Shown here: positions 4,016-5,437 of the stretch, piece after piece | How positions within the stretch are numbered: the stretch's first letter is position 1 | Layout of the letters: each line of letters begins with the position of its first letter | Source of the DNA: Oleiagrimonas sp964608595 | GTDB taxonomy: Bacteria; Pseudomonadota; Gammaproteobacteria; Xanthomonadales; Rhodanobacteraceae | Direction of reading: 5' to 3' | NCBI GenBank assembly: GCA_964608595.1 | Contig: CAZSOU010000134.1 | Location: 1-5,437 of the forward strand | Length of the DNA stretch: 5,437 nucleotides | Notes under the pieces: generated by a model | Told to the model about the DNA's origin: nothing | Databases searched by the model: none | Seen by the model: the letters and a program-made list of their open reading frames with translations, nothing else | Program-made: the position numbers and the translations under genes

Positions 4016-4347
4016 CCACCACCACGCGGCGACGCCTCAACATCCTGTTCGTCGTCCTCATCGTCGCCGCCGTCTTCACGATCGGCCTCGTCCTCACCCT
4101 CCACAACCAGGAGCCCGCGCCCACCGGCAAGGACGAAGTGTTCCTGTCGAAGCTGAACAGCTTCTGGCGGGACGGCGTGTCGTCGTCGGAACTGATCGAA
4201 ACGGCGAAGGGGACGTGTGACACGCTGCGGTCGGGGGCGGATCCGGACCGGCTGCGCACCACGTTGGAGAACGGGACGCACGGCGTCGGCAATGGTGCCA
4301 ACATGTTCGATGCGTCGGTCGCCGTCTACTGCCCGGACCTACGGTAG
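4012..4347 (+). CDS. Membrane-anchored DUF732-like secreted protein
   Basis: This 111-residue protein starts at ATG 4012, with GGGGAG 8 nt upstream and an ATGA overlap with the lipoprotein. A longer open frame from 3976 lies inside the lipoprotein gene and is rejected. Residues 1-9 are basic (RRRL), and about 10-30 form one membrane segment or uncleaved signal anchor (ILFVVLIVAAVFTIGLVLTL). The C-terminal domain, about 42-108, has the DUF732 pattern: a helix starting FLSKLNSFW, then LIETAKGTCDTLRSG with C69, DPDRLRTTLENG, and a last helix ending FDASVAVYCPDL with C107, probably disulfide-linked to C69. DUF732 proteins are small exported proteins of mycobacteria and relatives with no settled function. 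The domain should face the cell wall side. It is the third member of the lysogeny cassette and is followed at once by the integrase. Confidence 0.8.
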   Translation: MTTTTRRRLNILFVVLIVAAVFTIGLVLTLHNQEPAPTGKDEVFLSKLNSFWRDGVSSSELIETAKGTCDTLRSGADPDRLRTTLENGTHGVGNGANMFDASVAVYCPDLR

Positions 4348-4353
4348 TGCGCC

Positions 4354-5437
4354 GTGTCCAGCGTCAAGGATTTGTGGATGCGGCGGGACCCGCGCACCGG
4401 GAAGAAGGTGCGCACCGGCCGGTGGGGGAAGGGCGCCCGGTGGCAGGCCCGCTGGGACGAGGCGGGCCGGCGGGTCACCAAGACGTTCCCCACCAAGGAC
4501 GCGGCAGTCGCGCACCTCGAAGACGTGGGCAGCGGGCAGCGTGCCGGTACGCACATCACCCGCGACAAAGCGTCGGTGACGCTCGCCGATCTGTGGCCGG
4601 TCTGGTATGCGGCCCGCGCGGACATGGCCGACAAGACGCGCGAATCGCACCGTGAAGCGTGGGCGCGTATCGAACCCCGGTGGGGTGCGGTGCGGTGCCG
4701 TGACGTGTCCGGTGCGGTGTTCGCGGCGTGGCTCGCCACCCTCACCACCACCAAAGGCTGCGAGCGGGGGAAGACACGCCCGCTCGGTGCGTCGGCGCGC
4801 CGGCAAACCGGGATCGTCATGCGGTCGATGCTGGCGATGGCGGTGGAGGAGCGGATCATCCCGGAGAACCCGGTCGGCGCGAAGACGCTACCGAGCGTGC
4901 CGCGCTCGGATCGGAGGTTCCTCACGGTCGCCGAGCTGGACAGGCTCGAAGCTGGTATGCCGGACGCGCATACCCGGCTGGTGGTGCGGACCCTGGCGCG
5001 CACGGGGGTGCGGCCGGGGGAGGCGTTCGGGTGGCTCGTGGGTGACCTGGATGCCCGGCGGGGCAGGCTCTCGGTCACCAAAGCCGTAGACGCCAAGGGT
5101 CGGGTAGGGGATGTGAAGACGCACCAGAATCGTGAGGTTCCGGTGGGGGGTGTGCTGCTCGATGAGTTGGTGGCGGCGTCGAAGGGGAGGCTTCCCAGCG
5201 CGCCGCTGCTGCATGATGCGCGGGACCGGCCGTGGACGCGTATCCGGTGGCGGCCAGTGTGGGAGCGGTACAGCACCGTCGCGGTGACCACCTACGAGCT
5301 GCGGCATACGGCGGCGTCGCTGGCGATCCATGCGGGGGCGAATGTCAAGACGGTGCAGACCATGTTGGGGCACGAGTCGGCGGCGGTCACCCTGGACGTG
5401 TACAGCCATCTGTGGGACCGGGATTTGGACACGATCC
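4354..5437 (+). CDS. int: Tyrosine integrase (site-specific recombinase), 3' end cut by window edge
   Basis: GTG 4354 opens 361 codons to the right edge. It follows the DUF732 stop by 6 nt in the same frame and has no clear ribosome site, so re-initiation is likely. Three parts are visible. An N-terminal arm-binding domain (about 1-60) contains RWQARWDEAGRRVTKTF. A core-binding helical domain (about 75-180) begins with SVTLADLWPVWY. The catalytic domain (about 188 on) has R220 in TGVRPGEA, K255 in VKTHQNREV, R317 in YELRHTAAS, H340 in LGHES and nucleophile Y350 in TLDVYSHLW. The usual first histidine of the HxxR box is Y314 here. Only a short C-terminal tail should be missing. The enzyme recombines phage attP with host attB, and needs a directionality factor for excision. 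attP is not recognisable in the window and may lie beyond the right edge. Confidence 0.95.
   Translation, partial: MSSVKDLWMRRDPRTGKKVRTGRWGKGARWQARWDEAGRRVTKTFPTKDAAVAHLEDVGSGQRAGTHITRDKASVTLADLWPVWYAARADMADKTRESHREAWARIEPRWGAVRCRDVSGAVFAAWLATLTTTKGCERGKTRPLGASARRQTGIVMRSMLAMAVEERIIPENPVGAKTLPSVPRSDRRFLTVAELDRLEAGMPDAHTRLVVRTLARTGVRPGEAFGWLVGDLDARRGRLSVTKAVDAKGRVGDVKTHQNREVPVGGVLLDELVAASKGRLPSAPLLHDARDRPWTRIRWRPVWERYSTVAVTTYELRHTAASLAIHAGANVKTVQTMLGHESAAVTLDVYSHLWDRDLDTI

Noticed and set aside
4326..5291. Long minus-strand open frame (321 codons) opposite the integrase
   Set aside because: The plus strand encodes all catalytic integrase residues. The antisense product is Ser/Arg/Thr-rich low-complexity sequence with no domain.
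4348..5437. attP core or tRNA-like attachment site near the integrase
   Set aside because: I found no tRNA-like segment or convincing core with arm repeats. The integrase 3' end, where attP may lie, is outside the window.

Overview
The window is high-GC DNA with Shine-Dalgarno-led, tightly overlapping genes. It has the layout of the immunity, integration and early-recombination segment of a temperate actinobacterial phage or prophage. A DUF732-like secreted protein, a family best known from mycobacteria and relatives, makes a Mycobacteriales host (Mycobacterium, Gordonia, Rhodococcus, Tsukamurella or similar) the best guess. I ran no searches, so family names rest on recognised motifs.

Layout. 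Two transcription units diverge from an intergenic switch at about 2860-3045. Leftward on the minus strand is the early lytic operon: a small Cro-like helix-turn-helix protein (2650-2859), a GC-rich hairpin, an uncharacterised 188-residue protein (2008-2574), an XRE regulator (1709-2011), an ERF-family single-strand annealing protein (1116-1712), a charged helical protein (769-1116), an HNH endonuclease (425-772), an excisionase-like helix-turn-helix protein (267-440) and the start of a probable winged-helix protein cut by the left edge (1-270). From 2574 leftward each gene overlaps the next by 1-16 nt, mostly as ATGA or GTGA, so the block is probably translated as one coupled message.

Rightward on the plus strand is the lysogeny side: a short helix-turn-helix repressor (3046-3381, probably leaderless), a small helix-turn-helix protein (3468-3644), a cysteine-rich lipoprotein (3641-4015), a membrane-anchored DUF732-like protein (4012-4347) and a tyrosine integrase (4354 to the right edge, nearly complete). 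The last four overlap or almost touch.

How it works together (inference). The repressor and the Cro-like protein probably compete for operators in the switch, where the octamer TTGCTnGC or its complement occurs five times in about 126 bp and overlaps the best leftward promoter candidate. During lysogeny the rightward unit would make repressor, integrase and two envelope proteins. After induction the leftward unit would supply annealing, nuclease and excision functions.

The most interesting part is the three-gene cassette at about 3426-4347. Its position between repressor and integrase, with two co-translated exported proteins, fits a prophage superinfection-exclusion or lysogenic-conversion module that I cannot match to a described system.
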